5,219 bases of DNA from Coleofasciculus sp. S288. Lineage in GTDB: Bacteria; Cyanobacteriota; Cyanobacteriia; Cyanobacteriales; Coleofasciculaceae. This document shows positions 1 to 5,219 of this stretch, in pieces. Below the pieces are notes generated by a model. That model was given only the letters and a program-made list of their open reading frames with translations, ran no database searches and was not told where the DNA came from. Positions within the stretch are counted from its first letter, which is position 1. Each line of letters begins with the position of its first letter. The stretch is taken from positions 1-5,219 of the forward strand of contig JAIUYC010000394.1 of NCBI GenBank assembly GCA_020216575.1, read 5' to 3'. Both the position numbers and the translations under genes were made by a program.

Positions 1-770
1 ACTGATGCCTTAGGAGCATCGTTACCTAAAACCGCACACTCGACCTCTCGTGCCACTACACCTGCTTCCACAATGAGCCGCCTATCGTAGCTAGCGGCAC
101 TATCTAGGGCTGCTTCTAACTCGGAACGCGATCGCACTTTGGCAATTCCTACCGATGACCCTAAATTAGCAGGTTTGACAAAACAGGGATACCCCAATGC
201 TTCCTCAATTTGGTCGCACAGTTTAGGAAAAACGCAAGGGTTAGACCAAATCTGGGAACGGTTGACGGCTACGTATTTCACCTGCGGTAACCCAGCTTGG
301 GCAAACGCCATTTTCATGGCAATCTTATCCATGCCCAGTGCAGATCCTAAAACCCCAGACCCGACAAAGGGAACTTGCATTAATTTCAACAATCCCTGAA
401 CGGTTCCATCTTCCCCATTCGGACCATGGAGGATGGGGAACCAAACATCTACTTCAGCTACCTGTGGCGGAGACTCCCAACGGTTAAGGGGTTGGGAATG
501 AGAGGCTGCGAGTTCGGCACTGGGGATGGGGGTTTGAGAATCGGGTGTTGACTCTGGCAAGGATAGAGGTTTTCCCGATTCCAAGACGTGTTGAGGTGTT
601 GCCCCAGCTAACCAACGCCCATCTTTTTGAATGTAAAACGGTAGTACTTCGTACTTCTCGGCGTTTTGTCCTGTCGTGAGGGCATTTGCGATCGCTCGTG
701 CCGAACTAATCGAGACTTCGTGTTCTCCCGAACAGCCACCAAACAGTAGCCCCACCCGCAATTTGTTCAT
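1..770 (-). CDS. ddl: D-alanine--D-alanine ligase, 3' end cut off by window edge
   Basis: This is an ATP-grasp ligase that joins two D-alanines in the cytoplasm to make the dipeptide used by MurF for peptidoglycan. About 256 codons are visible, starting [12 protein letters not shown]; the family is usually about 350 residues in cyanobacteria, so the C-terminal third lies outside the window. Visible family marks are [10 protein letters not shown] (residues 11-20, with E16 matching E15 of E. coli DdlB), [12 protein letters not shown] (115-126), MDK (147-149) and the ATP-grasp signature [11 protein letters not shown] (199-209). The omega-loop residue that separates D-Ala from D-lactate ligases is not in view, so that specificity cannot be read here. 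The ATG at 770 is preceded by AGAGGA (minus strand, 782-777) at 6-base spacing, which supports this start. A Pro/Ser-rich stretch at residues 72-101 looks like a linker insertion. The gene follows the lipoprotein gene on the same strand after 164 bases. Confidence 0.95.
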   Translation of the reverse strand, partial: MNKLRVGLLFGGCSGEHEVSISSARAIANALTTGQNAEKYEVLPFYIQKDGRWLAGATPQHVLESGKPLSLPESTPDSQTPIPSAELAASHSQPLNRWESPPQVAEVDVWFPILHGPNGEDGTVQGLLKLMQVPFVGSGVLGSALGMDKIAMKMAFAQAGLPQVKYVAVNRSQIWSNPCVFPKLCDQIEEALGYPCFVKPANLGSSVGIAKVRSRSELEAALDSAASYDRRLIVEAGVVAREVECAVLGNDAPKAS

Positions 771-776
771 TTCAAA

Positions 777-782
777 TCCTCT
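777..782 (-). promoter_or_regulatory. Ribosome-binding site of ddl
   Basis: AGAGGA on the minus strand lies 6 bases before the ATG of ddl and fixes its start. The rest of the 771-934 gap shows no convincing terminator or promoter by eye, so co-transcription of ddl with the upstream lipoprotein gene remains possible. Confidence 0.6.
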
Positions 783-934
783 TAAGCACTCCTCATCGCA
801 GCTAGCGTATCACAACCTATCAGAATTCCTACACCTCCGAGGAGCTGGACTAGTACTACATCGGACTTGCTTCGCCATCAGAGCTAGCCGTCTTTGTAAT
901 CTCATCAGAGTTATTTCAGTCTTTACGCTAACAG

Positions 935-1393
935 CTAGAATCGACTGTTGCAGGTCAACTGAAACGCCGTGCCTGCAAGGCTATCTGGCTCAACCGTGAC
1001 AGGAGTATTGGCATCAGGAGGTACGCCTTCAGAAAGCGATTGCCCCTCACTATCGAATCTTGCTAGATAGCGGGTGTAGTAGATGCCCTGAGTGCAATTA
1101 GCATCCTGAAACATGACTTGAGTGCGATCACCTGTTTGGAGAGGTTGGTTAAACTCAATCCGCACCCAAAACTGAGCCGTTCTTCCATCAGACTGAACAG
1201 GTTGAAAGTGTAGCTGGACTACACCATTGTTTCCCGTGTCGAGCCATTGCCCTGTAGGTGAGGGGATGGCAGCCTGAGGGGTAGCAGTTGGGGCAAGACT
1301 AACAGGAGCAATTGCGTGAGGTGAATTAGGTGGAGTGGAACGGCAGGCAGCAAAAGCTAAGGTAAGCAGTGCAGCAATGGTGATGCGATTCAT
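935..1393 (-). CDS. Small putative lipoprotein, possibly adhesin-E-like
   Basis: A 152-residue exported protein of unknown function. The N-terminus MNRITIAALLTLAFAAC is a short signal peptide (one Arg, then a hydrophobic core) ending in a lipobox-like FAAC with Cys17. Phe at -3 is less usual than Leu, so lipidation is likely rather than certain. Residues 18-47 form a Pro/Ala/Ser-rich tether. The remaining ~100 residues form a small beta-looking domain starting with W50-LDTG, then FWVRIEF (75-81), and containing Cys100 and Cys148, which could form a disulfide. The order Trp, strand, W-V-R-I-E-F, mid-domain Cys, YYTRYL resembles the surface-adhesin E family found in many short bacterial secreted proteins; this is a resemblance by eye only. 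An in-frame TAA eight codons upstream confines the start to about this ATG, which has no good ribosome-binding site. It lies downstream of the miaB terminator. Confidence 0.75.
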   Translation of the reverse strand: MNRITIAALLTLAFAACRSTPPNSPHAIAPVSLAPTATPQAAIPSPTGQWLDTGNNGVVQLHFQPVQSDGRTAQFWVRIEFNQPLQTGDRTQVMFQDANCTQGIYYTRYLARFDSEGQSLSEGVPPDANTPVTVEPDSLAGTAFQLTCNSRF

Positions 1394-1493
1394 GTTGGTA
1401 GTCCAATTCTTCCCTTAGAGTTCCCAAAGTTTGCGCTTTTGGAACAGTGGAAAAAAAAAGCCGCAGTGCCTGCGGCTTCTCAACATGAATCGC
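1385..1493. repeat. 13-bp perfect inverted repeat spanning lipoprotein start and miaB terminator
   Basis: GCGATTCATGTTG at 1385-1397 and its exact reverse complement CAACATGAATCGC at 1481-1493 are separated by 83 bases. The left arm contains the start codon of the lipoprotein gene (CAT at 1391-1393). The spacer contains the miaB terminator hairpin and the lipoprotein leader. In a minus-strand transcript that reads through the terminator, the two arms could pair and hide the start codon. The repeat is seen directly; the regulatory role is inference. Confidence 0.6.
1451..1478 (-). terminator. Rho-independent terminator of miaB
   Basis: On the minus strand a 9-bp stem (AAGCCGCAG 1478-1470 pairing with 1466-1458, loop of 3 bases) is followed by an unbroken run of nine T (1459-1451). 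It sits 67 bases past the miaB stop codon. The T run is present only in the minus direction, so this ends miaB transcription and separates miaB from the lipoprotein gene. Confidence 0.88.
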
Positions 1494-1544
1494 TTCAATG
1501 CACCACTTCACTGATTAGTAGGTAATTTTGGCACAAACATCAGC

Positions 1545-2906
1545 TTATACTGGCTGAAAAGTCCGTGCTTCTAATGGAACCCCGGTTAAGCTAAAGGCAC
1601 GAGCTTCAGTAATTTTCACCTTCACCAACTGACCTTTTAGTTGATGGAAATCGCCTGTAAAAAAGGTGAGACGATTGCCGCGTGTGCGTCCCATGACTTG
1701 GGTTTTGTCTTTGGGATTTTGGTCTTCGACTAGGACTTCTTCAATCCGTCCTAGGTAACGCTGCGATCGCTCTGCGGCTTTCACAGCGACTAGATGGTTG
1801 AGACGTTGGAGGCGATCGCTTTTCACCTCCTCACTTAGCTGATTCTCCCACAGTGCTGCTGGGGTGCCGGGACGGGGAGAATAGGCAGCCGTATTGAGCT
1901 GATCGAAGCCAATATCTTCTACCAGTTTCAGTGTATTCTCAAACTGATCTTCCGTCTCACCAGGGAAGCCAACAATAGCATCCGCACTAATCGAAGCATC
2001 CGGTACACACTCGCGAATCTTGTCGATAATGCGGCGATATTTCTCCTGAGTGTAACCCCGTGCCATTGCCTTCAGGATGTCGTTATCCCCCGATTGGAAG
2101 GGAATGTGGAAGTGTTCGCACACCTTCGGCAACTCTGCACAGGCGCGAATTAAGCGATCGGTGAAATAGCGGGGGTGACTGGTTGCAAACCGAATGCGCT
2201 CAATTCCTGGCACGTCGTGAACATAATAAAGCAAATCTGTCAAGGTGTGCTGGTGACGACCAGACTCAGTAACACCTGGGAGGTCGCGCCCGTAGGCGTC
2301 GATATTCTGACCCAGCAGAGTGACTTCTTTATATCCTTGCCGCGCCAATTCTTCCATCTCAGCCCGAATTGCTTCTGGAGTTCGGGATTGCTCGATACCT
2401 CGGACGTTCGGCACAACGCAATACGTGCAGCGCTCGTTGCAGCCGTAAATCACATTTACCCAAGCCGTTACCGTACTATCGCGGCGGGGTTTGGTGATGT
2501 CTTCAACAATATGAATGGGTTCTGTGGCGACTACCTGGTTGCCGTTAAAGACCTCTTCCAACAAATCCTGCAACCGATTTGCGTGTTGCGGTCCCATCAC
2601 TAAATCGAGTTCTGGCACTCGACGCAGCAGGGCTTCACCCTCCTGCTGAGCAACACATCCGGCAACGATGAGGGTGAGGTCAGATTGTTCATGCTTGCGT
2701 TTCGCCTGTCTCCCTAAGTAGGAATAAACCTTTTGCTCGGCGTTGTCCCGAATCGTGCAGGTGTTGTAGAGGATGATGTTGGCGTCGTTGGGGTCATCTA
2801 CCCACTCGAAGCCCATATCCTCCAAAATGCCAGCCATGCGCTCGGAGTCGGCTTTGTTCATCTGGCAGCCGAAGGTCGTGATGTGATAGCGGCGGGGAGC
2901 AGTCAT
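1545..2906 (-). CDS. miaB: tRNA-2-methylthio-N6-dimethylallyladenosine synthase MiaB
   Basis: A radical-SAM methylthiotransferase that converts i6A37 to ms2i6A37 in tRNAs reading UNN codons, using two [4Fe-4S] clusters and SAM. The 453-residue length is normal for the family. The N-terminal MTTase domain carries the three cluster cysteines C14 (in TFGCQMN, the MiaB-type motif), C50 (NTCTIRDNA) and C84 (AGCVAQQEG). The radical-SAM domain carries C156-x3-C160-x2-C163 ([13 protein letters not shown]), followed by [17 protein letters not shown] (198-206), HIPFQSGD (267-274) and VGFPGET (312-318). The C-terminal TRAM RNA-binding domain covers about 382-446. These motifs favour MiaB over MtaB and RimO. 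The start ATG at 2906 gives the expected [17 protein letters not shown] beginning, although no strong Shine-Dalgarno precedes it. The gene is monocistronic by appearance: own promoter-like sequence upstream, strong terminator downstream. The open frames on the opposite strand are shadows. Confidence 0.97.
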   Translation of the reverse strand: MTAPRRYHITTFGCQMNKADSERMAGILEDMGFEWVDDPNDANIILYNTCTIRDNAEQKVYSYLGRQAKRKHEQSDLTLIVAGCVAQQEGEALLRRVPELDLVMGPQHANRLQDLLEEVFNGNQVVATEPIHIVEDITKPRRDSTVTAWVNVIYGCNERCTYCVVPNVRGIEQSRTPEAIRAEMEELARQGYKEVTLLGQNIDAYGRDLPGVTESGRHQHTLTDLLYYVHDVPGIERIRFATSHPRYFTDRLIRACAELPKVCEHFHIPFQSGDNDILKAMARGYTQEKYRRIIDKIRECVPDASISADAIVGFPGETEDQFENTLKLVEDIGFDQLNTAAYSPRPGTPAALWENQLSEEVKSDRLQRLNHLVAVKAAERSQRYLGRIEEVLVEDQNPKDKTQVMGRTRGNRLTFFTGDFHQLKGQLVKVKITEARAFSLTGVPLEARTFQPV

Positions 2907-2955
2907 AACAAGCTTTGGATAGTTTCTTCGCTCTAGAGTAGGCAGATTCTCATTA

Positions 2956-2961
2956 ATTATA
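2956..2961 (-). promoter_or_regulatory. Candidate -10 box for miaB
   Basis: The minus strand reads exactly TATAAT at 2961-2956, about 50 bases before the miaB start codon, which would give a leader of roughly 40-45 bases. No recognisable TTGACA-like -35 lies at the usual spacing, which is common in cyanobacterial promoters. The surrounding DNA is AT-rich, so a chance match is possible. Confidence 0.4.
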
Positions 2962-3088
2962 GATTTTTATACTTTTCCTCGGTTGTTCGGCTGTAAGGGT
3001 TTATTGAATCAATTTTCAAATTCTATCTAAAGGAAGATGTCATTTTCTTAAAGCTTAGAAGTGAGTCGAATCCATTTTTGGGATTTTG

Positions 3089-3117
3089 TCCGGATGACAT
3101 TCCTCCGATCTGAATAA
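3089..3117 (+). promoter_or_regulatory. DIF-class promoter candidate (TCCGGA at -35) for the RGSGR peptide gene
   Basis: TCCGGA stands at 3089-3094 and a -10-like GAATAA at 3112-3117, with a 17-base spacer. This predicts transcription starting near 3124 and a leader of about 25 bases that holds the ribosome-binding site. TCCGGA in the -35 position is the mark of DIF-class promoters of Anabaena sp. PCC 7120, which are induced in a HetR-dependent way in differentiating cells. The motif and spacing are seen here; the assignment rests on that knowledge and on the nature of the gene behind it. The -10 match is only fair. Confidence 0.65.
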
Positions 3118-3137
3118 GGCAGTAGAAACTCTAACTC

Positions 3138-3143
3138 GGAGGT
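3138..3143 (+). promoter_or_regulatory. Shine-Dalgarno of the RGSGR peptide gene
   Basis: GGAGGT lies 5 bases before the ATG at 3149. It is the strongest ribosome-binding site in the window. It is a main reason to treat this very short reading frame as a real gene and to choose this start. Confidence 0.8.
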
Positions 3144-3148
3144 CTACT

Positions 3149-3295
3149 ATGTGCAACTACGTGACCGAGTTTTTACTCCAATCCCCTGGAGGGAATGGCG
3201 GTGAAGGCTTTGCCCTTTCATCCGACTCTTTACTCAGCAGCTTTCCTGTTGATTTTGCGGGCGAGGATGATGATAATCGGGGCAGTGGACGTTAG
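3149..3295 (+). CDS. patX: PatX/PatS-like RGSGR pentapeptide protein (HetR inhibitor precursor)
   Basis: A 48-residue peptide beginning MCNYVTEFLL and ending GEDDDNRGSGR, with RGSGR as the exact last five residues (44-48). RGSGR is the pentapeptide by which PatS and HetN bind the C-terminal domain of HetR, block its DNA binding and promote its turnover, so setting heterocyst spacing. PatX proteins carry the same motif and occur with HetR across filamentous cyanobacteria, including many without heterocysts. Here residues 14-20 are Gly-rich, residues 39-42 are acidic (EDDD, comparable in position to the CDE before RGSGR in PatS), and the residue just before the motif is Asn instead of the Glu of PatS. 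No clear signal peptide is visible: the N-terminus lacks basic residues and a long hydrophobic core. The gene has its own TCCGGA promoter, a GGAGGT site and a terminator. The choice of patX over patS rests mainly on length (PatS of Anabaena is 17 residues) and is uncertain; a chance RGSGR ending is possible but unlikely given the signals around it. Confidence 0.82.
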   Translation: MCNYVTEFLLQSPGGNGGEGFALSSDSLLSSFPVDFAGEDDDNRGSGR

Positions 3296-3300
3296 AGGAA

Positions 3301-3315
3301 AGTACTTAAAGTACT
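3301..3315. repeat. Short palindrome just after the RGSGR gene
   Basis: AGTACTT at 3301-3307 and AAGTACT at 3309-3315 form a perfect 7-bp dyad around one base, starting 5 bases past the stop codon. It is too AU-rich and tight for a strong hairpin. It may be a protein site, a weak RNA stem at the start of the 3' untranslated region, or chance. Confidence 0.3.
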
Positions 3316-3377
3316 ACTAGCGCGGTTGAATCCGCTTCATTTTGAGGAGACTTAAAGGTTGAGTGTAGCGATTGAAG

Positions 3378-3406
3378 AAAAACCCGGTTCTAGAAGCCGG
3401 GTTTTT
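3378..3406 (+). terminator. Rho-independent terminator of the RGSGR gene, possibly bidirectional
   Basis: AAAAACCCGG (3378-3387) and CCGGGTTTTT (3397-3406) are perfect complements around a 9-base loop, TTCTAGAAG. The GC core is followed by five T on the plus strand and, by symmetry, five T on the minus strand. It ends the RGSGR transcript about 83 bases past the stop codon and insulates that gene from the carotenoid oxygenase. The transcript would be close to 280 bases long. Confidence 0.88.
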
Positions 3407-3498
3407 GCTTTGGTTTGAAAGGCATACTTGTAATAAAAGTTAATAGAATTAAAGGAGCAGAATCGACTTTAAATCAGCCGACGGTTTTTTCTTCCAGC

Positions 3499-4932
3499 AT
3501 GACTACAACTAGTAAACCCTTAACTCGTAGAGCTTGGGCAAAAGCAATTGCCCAACCAGGGAGAGAATTTTTACCCACTCCCCTGCGCGTACTCTCTGGC
3601 AAAATTCCAGAGGGATTGCGGGGTTCGCTCTATCGCAATGGACCCGGACGCTTGGAGCGGGGTGAAATGCGAGTGGGACACTGGTTTGATGGAGATGGAG
3701 CTATCTTGGCGGTGCATTTCACCGACGCTGGGGCGACGGGACTGTATCGCTATGTCCAAACCACTGGCTACCAAGCCGAAGCCACTGCCAATAAATTCCT
3801 CTACCCCAACTATGGGATGAGTGCACCCGGAGCAATTTGGGAGCGGTGGGGTAAGTCAGTGAAAAATAGTGCGAATACTTCAGTATTGGCTTTGCCGGAT
3901 AAACTGCTGGCACTATGGGAAGGAGGAAATCCCCATGCTCTCGACCTTCAGAGGTTGGAAACCTGGGGAACTGATGATTTAACGCAGTTGGAGGAGGACG
4001 CACCGTTTTCGGCTCATCCCAAGTGTGACCCAGAGACGGGTGAAATTTTCAACTTTGGCATTGTTGCTGGACTAAATGCAACACTGAGACTTTATAAGTG
4101 CGATCGCACAGGCAATATTATCCAACAGGGTTCAGCACTGTTGAATGGTCTGCCTCTGGTGCATGATTTTGTCATGGCGGGGCAGTATCTGGTGTTTTTT
4201 GTGCCTCCGGTGCGGGTGAATCTCCTGCTAGCAGGGGTAGGTTTGAGCAGTTTCAGCGATGCGATGGAGTGGCAACCCAAGCTAGGCACTCAGATACTCA
4301 TCTTTGATCGCGAAACTTTATCCCTGGTAGCACGTAGCGAAACCGAACCTTGGTATCAATGGCATTTCGCCAATGGCTACATGGATGCAACAGGTTCAAT
4401 TATCATCGATTTTGTTCGGTATCGAGACTTTCTCACCAACCAGCGTCTCAAGGAAGTAGCAACAGGCCAAACCCAAACCGCTGCGGAGGGAACACTGTGG
4501 CGATTGCATATCGATCCTAAAACGGGCAAGGTAAAGACACAGCAGGAATTGTTAAACCGATTCTGTGAGTTCCCCGTTGTGCCATCATCACAAGTGGGAC
4601 GAGCCTCTCGCTATACGTATCTGTCGTTGCACTCCATTGGGGCTGATATTCGTGAACAACTATACGGTGCGATCGCTCGGTTTGATCATCAAACTGGCAC
4701 TCTCACTGAAGCGGATTTAGGCAAGAATCGCTATCCTTCAGAACCTATCTATACACCGGATGCCTTTAACTCCCAACAAGGTTGGGTGCTGACGGTTGTG
4801 TATGACGGCAATTCGGATCAAAGTGAAGTTTGGGTGTTTGATTGCAACGCCCTTGATAAGGAACCCGTATGTCGCATAAAATTACCAAGTGTGATTCCCT
4901 TCAGCTTTCATGGAACATGGAAACCAGATTAG
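3499..4932 (+). CDS. Carotenoid cleavage oxygenase, apocarotenal oxygenase type
   Basis: A non-heme Fe(II) oxygenase of the RPE65/carotenoid-cleavage family, 477 residues from the ATG at 3499, close to the 490 of Synechocystis ACO (Diox1), which cleaves beta-apo-carotenals to retinal. The four iron-binding histidines are visible at H173 (FSAHPKCDP), H222 (LVHDF), H289 (WHFANGY) and H471 (SFHGTWKPD, at the C-terminus as usual). The second-shell glutamates appear at E141 (ALWEGGNPH), E357 (CEFPVV) and E415 (SEPIYTP). LRGSLYRNGPGRLERG (40-55) and HWFDGDG (61-67) are the family's N-terminal blade marks. An upstream TTG at 3415 would add 28 residues unlike the family and begins just after the terminator, so the ATG is preferred even though no Shine-Dalgarno precedes it. 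AAGGAG at 3452-3457 has no start codon at proper spacing. All catalytic residues are intact; the exact substrate cannot be read from sequence. Confidence 0.95.
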   Translation: MTTTSKPLTRRAWAKAIAQPGREFLPTPLRVLSGKIPEGLRGSLYRNGPGRLERGEMRVGHWFDGDGAILAVHFTDAGATGLYRYVQTTGYQAEATANKFLYPNYGMSAPGAIWERWGKSVKNSANTSVLALPDKLLALWEGGNPHALDLQRLETWGTDDLTQLEEDAPFSAHPKCDPETGEIFNFGIVAGLNATLRLYKCDRTGNIIQQGSALLNGLPLVHDFVMAGQYLVFFVPPVRVNLLLAGVGLSSFSDAMEWQPKLGTQILIFDRETLSLVARSETEPWYQWHFANGYMDATGSIIIDFVRYRDFLTNQRLKEVATGQTQTAAEGTLWRLHIDPKTGKVKTQQELLNRFCEFPVVPSSQVGRASRYTYLSLHSIGADIREQLYGAIARFDHQTGTLTEADLGKNRYPSEPIYTPDAFNSQQGWVLTVVYDGNSDQSEVWVFDCNALDKEPVCRIKLPSVIPFSFHGTWKPD

Positions 4933-5100
4933 CGCATCAGCAAGTTGGTAGTTCTCATTGAAATCTGCTTCGCTACAGCAAAAAAGTAGACAAACAAACC
5001 TCGATAACCGAGCTGTTCGTGCTTCATCTTTTCTCTTGGGTTCCAATCAAGTGCCTTTCAGATTGCTTTAGCTGCACGCTACTCTCGGCGTCCACTGCCA

Positions 5101-5139
5101 GGAGGCTCGCTCTGTCCGCAACGGGGAGGCTCGCTCTGT
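5101..5139. repeat. Two direct copies of a 15-bp GC-rich repeat, period 24
   Basis: GGAGGCTCGCTCTGT occurs at 5101-5115 and again, identically, at 5125-5139, with 9 bases between. The base before each copy differs and the second spacer does not continue the pattern, so this is a short direct repeat and not an array. It resembles the short interspersed repeats common in intergenic DNA of filamentous cyanobacteria, but no named family is claimed. Confidence 0.7.
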
Positions 5140-5162
5140 GTCCCACAACCGTCATCTGATGC

Positions 5163-5212
5163 TAGAGCCAACAATTGGTGTTGAACCAAACCGGACTGGT
5201 ATAGCTTTTCAG
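5163..5212 (-). other. Degenerate tRNA-like 3' half (possible tRNA remnant)
   Basis: Read on the minus strand, 5190-5174 forms a T-arm (TTTGG, loop TTCAACA, CCAAT; four of five pairs) with the conserved G-TTC-A-A-C positions. It is followed by a 7-base acceptor strand TGTTGGC (5173-5167), then T and CTA where CCA would stand. Upstream, after a 5-base variable loop, CTG and CAG pair at the right distance for an anticodon arm. The two inner pairs fail, however, and the base before the would-be anticodon is A, not the invariant U. The 5' half lies beyond the edge. A working tRNA is therefore unlikely; a decayed tRNA or chance likeness remains. Confidence 0.27.
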
Positions 5213-5219
5213 CACGATA

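Larger units (their letters stand above)
128..4676. repeat. Dispersed HIP1 octamers
   Basis: GCGATCGC is present at 128-135, 688-695, 1763-1770, 1812-1819, 4100-4107 and 4669-4676, always inside coding sequence (ddl, miaB, carotenoid oxygenase). Fewer than one copy is expected by chance in this length. Such abundance of the highly iterated palindrome is typical of many cyanobacterial genomes and is the simplest compositional sign of the host group. Confidence 0.9.
4933..5219. other. Intergenic tail without a convincing gene
   Basis: No supported reading frame is seen on either strand in these 287 bases. No clear terminator for the carotenoid oxygenase is visible; CTCG-ATAAC-CGAG near 5000 is only a 4-bp hairpin with no T run. 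A minus-strand frame open from the right edge to a TAG at 5081-5079 gives 46 codons that run through the direct repeat and read as low-complexity, so a partial gene entering from the right is possible but weakly supported. The region holds the direct repeat at 5101-5139 and the tRNA-like stretch at 5163-5212. Confidence 0.5.

Noticed and set aside
139..399. Plus-strand 86-codon open frame
   Set aside because: It lies opposite ddl, whose frame carries the ligase motifs throughout; the plus-strand protein has no recognisable domain and is a shadow.
676..999. Plus-strand 107-codon open frame across the ddl start and the lipoprotein end
   Set aside because: It crosses the ddl ribosome-binding site and start and the lipoprotein stop on the other strand, has no ribosome-binding site and reads like random sequence.
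1326..1511. Minus-strand 61-codon open frame overlapping the lipoprotein start
   Set aside because: It runs through the miaB terminator hairpin and its T run (hence its KPQALRLFFS stretch) and overlaps the lipoprotein gene out of frame; no support for translation.
2175..2603. Plus-strand open frame of 142 codons inside miaB
   Set aside because: It is antisense to the radical-SAM core of miaB, including the CxxxCxxC motif region; a shadow. The same holds for 2733-2936.
3001..3060. Possible NtcA site or second small gene upstream of the RGSGR unit
   Set aside because: No GTA-N8-TAC was found; the ATG after AAAGGAAG at about 3036 opens only a four-codon frame.
3415..3498. TTG start giving 28 extra residues on the carotenoid oxygenase
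   Set aside because: It begins 9 bases after the terminator hairpin, leaving no room for a promoter and leader, lacks a ribosome-binding site at proper spacing and adds sequence unlike the family; the ATG at 3499 fits the family length.
5079..5219. Minus-strand frame open from the right edge for 46 codons
   Set aside because: It reads through the 24-base repeat, giving QSEPP twice, and through the tRNA-like stretch; no family likeness. A partial gene entering the window cannot be excluded, but it is not supported.
1..5219. CRISPR array, insertion sequence or phage genes
   Set aside because: No regularly spaced repeats beyond the two-copy 15-mer, no transposase or integrase frame and no terminal inverted repeats with target duplication were seen.

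Overview
The window reads as cyanobacterial chromosome. It contains six copies of the HIP1 octamer GCGATCGC, far more than chance predicts. It also has a cyanobacterial-type MiaB, a cyanobacterial-type carotenoid (apocarotenal) oxygenase and, most tellingly, a 48-residue peptide ending exactly in RGSGR. That ending is the HetR-binding pentapeptide of the PatS/HetN/PatX regulators. RGSGR peptides of this sort point to a filamentous cyanobacterium, but the window cannot say whether it makes heterocysts.

Left part (1-2906), all on the minus strand and read right to left: miaB (2906-1545), a strong intrinsic terminator (1478-1451), a small putative lipoprotein gene (1393-935), and the N-terminal two thirds of D-alanine--D-alanine ligase (770 to the window edge). 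These look like ordinary housekeeping and envelope genes. A perfect 13-bp inverted repeat flanks the terminator. It could pair the lipoprotein start codon with sequence upstream of it in any transcript that reads through from miaB.

Middle (2907-3498): an AT-rich divergent intergenic region, followed by a compact plus-strand unit that is easy to miss because the gene is so short. It has TCCGGA at 3089 (the signature of the DIF-class promoters linked to heterocyst differentiation), a GGAGGT ribosome-binding site, the RGSGR peptide gene (3149-3295) and a near-perfect rho-independent terminator (3378-3406). This is the most interesting part of the window: a complete putative patX/patS-like unit coding for a diffusible inhibitor of HetR.

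Right part (3499-5219): a plus-strand carotenoid cleavage oxygenase with all four iron-binding histidines and the three second-shell glutamates. It is followed by about 290 bases of apparently non-coding DNA holding a 24-base-period direct repeat and, at the very edge, a degenerate tRNA-like 3' half on the minus strand. No operon link between the peptide gene and the oxygenase is indicated, because the terminator separates them.
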